Position numbers and translations under genes: made by a program
Part shown: piece by piece, positions 7,401 to 9,157 of the stretch
Numbering within the stretch: position 1 is the first letter of the stretch
How the letters are laid out: each line of letters opens with the position of its first letter
The notes under the pieces: model-generated
Seen by the model: only the letters and a program-made list of their open reading frames with translations
Databases searched by the model: none
Told to the model about the DNA's origin: nothing
Source: Prevotella sp. UBA2755
Lineage (GTDB): Bacteria; Bacteroidota; Bacteroidia; Bacteroidales; Bacteroidaceae
Assembly: GCA_002353225.1 (NCBI GenBank)
Contig: DEJF01000069.1
Location: forward strand, 1-9,157
DNA length: 9,157 nt
Direction of reading: 5' to 3'

Positions 7401-9157
7401 GATTGTACGAGTAAGGATTTGTATAGCAAGACTGGTCGCGTATTCTCACAGGGTGCCTATTATGATGTGCCCAACGGTGTGACAGGTATCACCATCAAGC
7501 CTCACTGGGCAACGGCAGCATACGTGGCAGATAATTGCTATGATGTGGCATATACGGACGGTTATGGTGCCGATGGAGTTGAAGACATGGGTGTGCAAAC
7601 AAGTAATGGTGGTTATAAAACCATTAATGGTGACTCCCAAAAGGTATATACCGATGTAGGGAAGGCACGTGCTTCGATGGAAGTGAATGGTACATTTGCC
7701 GATGGTGCCACCGTCTATGACTATGCCGTCGTGCTGGTGGGTAATGTGCATCAGGATGGTAATCCCACGACAAACAATACTCCCTATACCATCATGTCTA
7801 TTGATGAGAATAAGGATAACGAGCCTGACTATACTTATATATTTGCTCATAAAAGCAGACAGGAAATTTCACCCATTCGTTTTGATTTTCTGAATATCAT
7901 GGGTATAGCAGAGGCTCAGTTGCCTAAAAACAATGACGCTAAAATGACTTTCCGCAATGTGTCGATTTTTAAATCGAAAGGATGGCTTGAGATTACGAAT
8001 ACCTGTGTAGTGAATTTCTCGCAGTTGGAATATGATGATAATGTGAGTGGAAAAGCGGATGCTCCTGTAATCTTATTAGGTGGCACATACGAACAAATCG
8101 TTTCTACAAACGGTGCTATCAACAATAAAATCCTATATGTTCACGTAGGTAGTAATGCTTGGTTTGCAAAGTTCGGTCCCGGTACCCATAGCGATGGCAG
8201 AAACTTTACGAACCATGTCCCCGTTTCGGTAACGGGGGGTGACTATGATGAATTCTACCTTACCGGTACCTACCAGCCGAATCTTAACACATTAAAAGTA
8301 GACAGTGCCGAGTGCTATGTCAGCGGCGGTCGTTTCGGCGAGATGGCTGGTGCCTCATTGGAACCGCTGAAGGGTTCTGTGAGATGGGACATCAACTATG
8401 CTGACATTACCAATTTCTATGGTGGCGGTGTCAATGCCAACAAACCAGTAGAAGGAAATATCAGGACAGACATTGCCAACAGTCATGTGGAAAGATTCTG
8501 CGGTGGTCCGAAGTTCGGTGATATGTCATCTGGCAAGACAGTGACGACTAATGCTACCAACTGTACCTTCGGCACATTCTTTGGTGCTGGCTTTGGTGGT
8601 AATTCATACAACCGGGTGAAATATAGAGATGTAGCAGATGCTGCCCCTGCCAATTATCAAAGTTATTATAGTGATGGCACTTCTGCCAATGATGGCAAAG
8701 ACCGCGGTAAATATTTTGATGGAGGGACAACAAATGCCTCCTATGACTCTGGTAAAGACTACGGTAAAAAAGGTAAAGGTGTGGCAACTGATTTCGACTA
8801 TGAATATTTTGTTTGGTCAACAGGTCAAACTGGTGCTCGATTTTATGTAAAGTTTATCACGTTCTCTCTTGCCAAGACGAATGATGTCAAATCAACGCTT
8901 ACCAAATGCACTGTCAACAACAATTTCTATGGCGGCGGTAGTTTGGGTAAGGTGCTTGGCACTGCTACTTCCATACTTGACGATTGTACGATAAACGGCA
9001 ATGTGTTTGGCGGTGGCTATTCTGCTACAATCCCAAAAATAGAAGTTCGAAACACCCCAGCGTTCAAGTCTGGTAAGGAACCGAACAAGAATATAAACAT
9101 CGGTATGTTTGAGGAGGGTGAGATTGCAGATTCTGTCATCTACGAATGGAAGCAGGT
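4398..9157 (+). CDS. Giant secreted surface protein with GLUG and beta-helix-like repeats (3' end outside window)
   Basis: I translated this frame by hand: it is open from the ATG at 4398 (right after an in-frame TAG) to the window end, 1586 codons, no stop. A start at 4410 (MKRIIRYT) is possible. Residues 6-28 form a signal peptide: basic KRIIR, hydrophobic LSLLLLMFVGVG, cleavage near QAWG/QT. Then come a Tyr/Gly-rich N-terminal module (about 30-155), an Ig-like beta region (about 160-275), a ricin-like segment (about 330-365, GFVSFKNIETNRYVYYD), further beta-rich sequence, and a GLUG-type region (about 612-735: DGDNHTISGL, GGIVGLIDGSARVINCYS, GGIVG). Residues 952-1045 (VVTGWEITG ... GVTGITIKPHWATAAY) resemble a Listeria-Bacteroides repeat module. 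From ~1306 come beta-helix-like repeats. This layout is that of an exported adhesin- or glycan-binding-type protein; no catalytic motif was recognised. A sorting domain like that of the gene at 1-1611 is expected beyond the window. Confidence 0.9.
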   Translation, partial: MIHDMKRIIRYTLSLLLLMFVGVGQAWGQTYKYYALHANGKGYMKQRLAAVANDGTFRYENVYDGNGYSIWVYSSEGYLTNDMYYLCEANGTLILSDKPSTKWNLVDDGDKKRLQKQGTTKIVGLNSGGTPVLDEPTNLANKYAVCEMTVEENNGKWEGPKDVSYTVRSPQLVTFMRVYYIHNITATILKDDANKTNQKVVDKKDSRIFQRLKFKSTTDGNRGTSWDIDETNAVIYNKQASGDVTVKATYTLTSCDPIAANNHPAVDVDVTLKIQPAALTPDPAKNYLLFYTKEANYRFPYATNEMNEGDAVNPQGKKDVLADPDIAPNNQISWKVEVDAEGFVSFKNIETNRYVYYDASDFTLGSNYGVVKIGDTSLPSGDNRYKFRIYQPANHGSYGVCQTIIPYDLQFVVGRSDGDNGIINDGICCAWYVNKDQNIISLGKGNGDSKWKIYAYEAENRLKSDWTLNGPNTASETGTYNFTATTFYSRNIVGSPDNNRDLEIVKTYTKLPVKYKWTVTGINSYITTTDNSSNGDGKLAVAVNSMPVSNTIGAVKCEAYVDAGTYTLEVDGVTREFSVSKKLSSNKTVTFNLYPLSIVPTSFTEISSLSEITDASGYYKLTADCSDKVPASITEFTGWLDGDNHTISGLSAPLFAKMNGAAVVRNLMLQNVNISSSGKVGAIASEADGNARIYNVGILSGSVGSSDDYCGGIVGLIDGSARVINCYSYANITGGSEKGGIVGNNKKTSKQDAITTMVMNCMFYGDIADENTIAPIYGGTEITNASGGLPNYNFYRYRSRYSIQKKITKYNCALAMEEKFINRFERYRLLLNSNKKLAAWYITGNANDTAIIAKWVLETADRTISNPKPYPILKAQGKYPSIINYDAEHAPDSAAVGRFKGGRVGTLAVTISGIGDNASSLAKFTKNRTSVDTTLVMTDKDEDRFNFNYKKVQLPYFNEMGEGNCTKNRVVTGWEITGFKGRTKDTFDTGDKWGAYNFADRDCTSKDLYSKTGRVFSQGAYYDVPNGVTGITIKPHWATAAYVADNCYDVAYTDGYGADGVEDMGVQTSNGGYKTINGDSQKVYTDVGKARASMEVNGTFADGATVYDYAVVLVGNVHQDGNPTTNNTPYTIMSIDENKDNEPDYTYIFAHKSRQEISPIRFDFLNIMGIAEAQLPKNNDAKMTFRNVSIFKSKGWLEITNTCVVNFSQLEYDDNVSGKADAPVILLGGTYEQIVSTNGAINNKILYVHVGSNAWFAKFGPGTHSDGRNFTNHVPVSVTGGDYDEFYLTGTYQPNLNTLKVDSAECYVSGGRFGEMAGASLEPLKGSVRWDINYADITNFYGGGVNANKPVEGNIRTDIANSHVERFCGGPKFGDMSSGKTVTTNATNCTFGTFFGAGFGGNSYNRVKYRDVADAAPANYQSYYSDGTSANDGKDRGKYFDGGTTNASYDSGKDYGKKGKGVATDFDYEYFVWSTGQTGARFYVKFITFSLAKTNDVKSTLTKCTVNNNFYGGGSLGKVLGTATSILDDCTINGNVFGGGYSATIPKIEVRNTPAFKSGKEPNKNINIGMFEEGEIADSVIYEWKQ
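8313..9026 (+). repeat. Beta-helix-like protein repeats with [FY]-[YCF]-G-[GA]-G cores
   Basis: Within the giant protein a short pattern recurs: [CDS]-[TIHY]-[VIF]-x-x ... F-[YCF]-G-[GA]-[GP]. Gly cores are at residues 1310 (VSGGRFG), 1342 (FYGGG), 1369 (FCGGP), 1396 (FFGAG), 1512 (FYGGG) and 1538 (VFGGG). Three successive cores are exactly 27 residues apart and the last two 26 apart. A Cys-Thr-[VIF] triad precedes several cores. This fits successive coils of a right-handed parallel beta-helix. The gap between 1396 and 1512 holds a Gly/Lys/Asp/Tyr-rich loop (about 1410-1465) that breaks the repeat. The DNA of the copies has diverged, so the repeat is old. Confidence 0.65.

Overview
The window looks like a piece of a Bacteroidota chromosome, most likely Prevotella/Segatella or a close relative. 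Four things point there: a textbook Bacteroidetes-type promoter (TTTG, 20-bp spacer, TAnnTTTG), start codons without clear Shine-Dalgarno sites, a C-terminal domain resembling a type IX secretion/Por sorting signal, and surface-protein sequence of a kind I associate from memory with Prevotella. All five genes lie on the + strand.

Layout. (1) Positions 1-1611 hold the 3' part of a large cell-surface protein that begins before the window and ends in a sorting-type C-terminal domain. (2) Positions 1612-1726 form an intergenic control region with a strong promoter and a tandem 14-bp repeat lying over the predicted transcription start. (3) Positions 1727-4275 hold three tightly spaced genes: an AAA-type ATPase with a C-terminal winged helix (gap of 28 bp to the next gene), a RhuM-family DNA-binding-type protein fused to a phospholipase D-like domain (gap of 13 bp), and a short Abi-family (abortive infection) protein. 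A hairpin at 4283-4317 may end this unit. (4) From 4398 to the window end runs one open frame of 1586 codons with no stop. It encodes a giant secreted protein with a signal peptide, ricin-like and Ig-like regions, GLUG repeats, a Listeria-Bacteroides-like module and beta-helix-like repeats.

Interpretation. The ATPase-RhuM/PLD-Abi set reads as a small accessory, possibly anti-phage, cassette placed between two large surface-protein genes that may be paralogues. A defence role is inferred from the families and the layout; nothing in the window proves it. The most unusual points are the Abi protein, which seems to have lost in frame the middle segment that normally carries the HEPN-type RNRxxH motif; the sharp GC mosaic inside the RhuM/PLD gene, with a perfect 14-bp palindrome at one boundary; and a 20-bp near-identical repeat (18/20) spanning the start codons of the RhuM/PLD gene and of the giant surface gene, exactly 1500 bp apart.

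No rRNA, tRNA, CRISPR array, transposase or integrase was seen.
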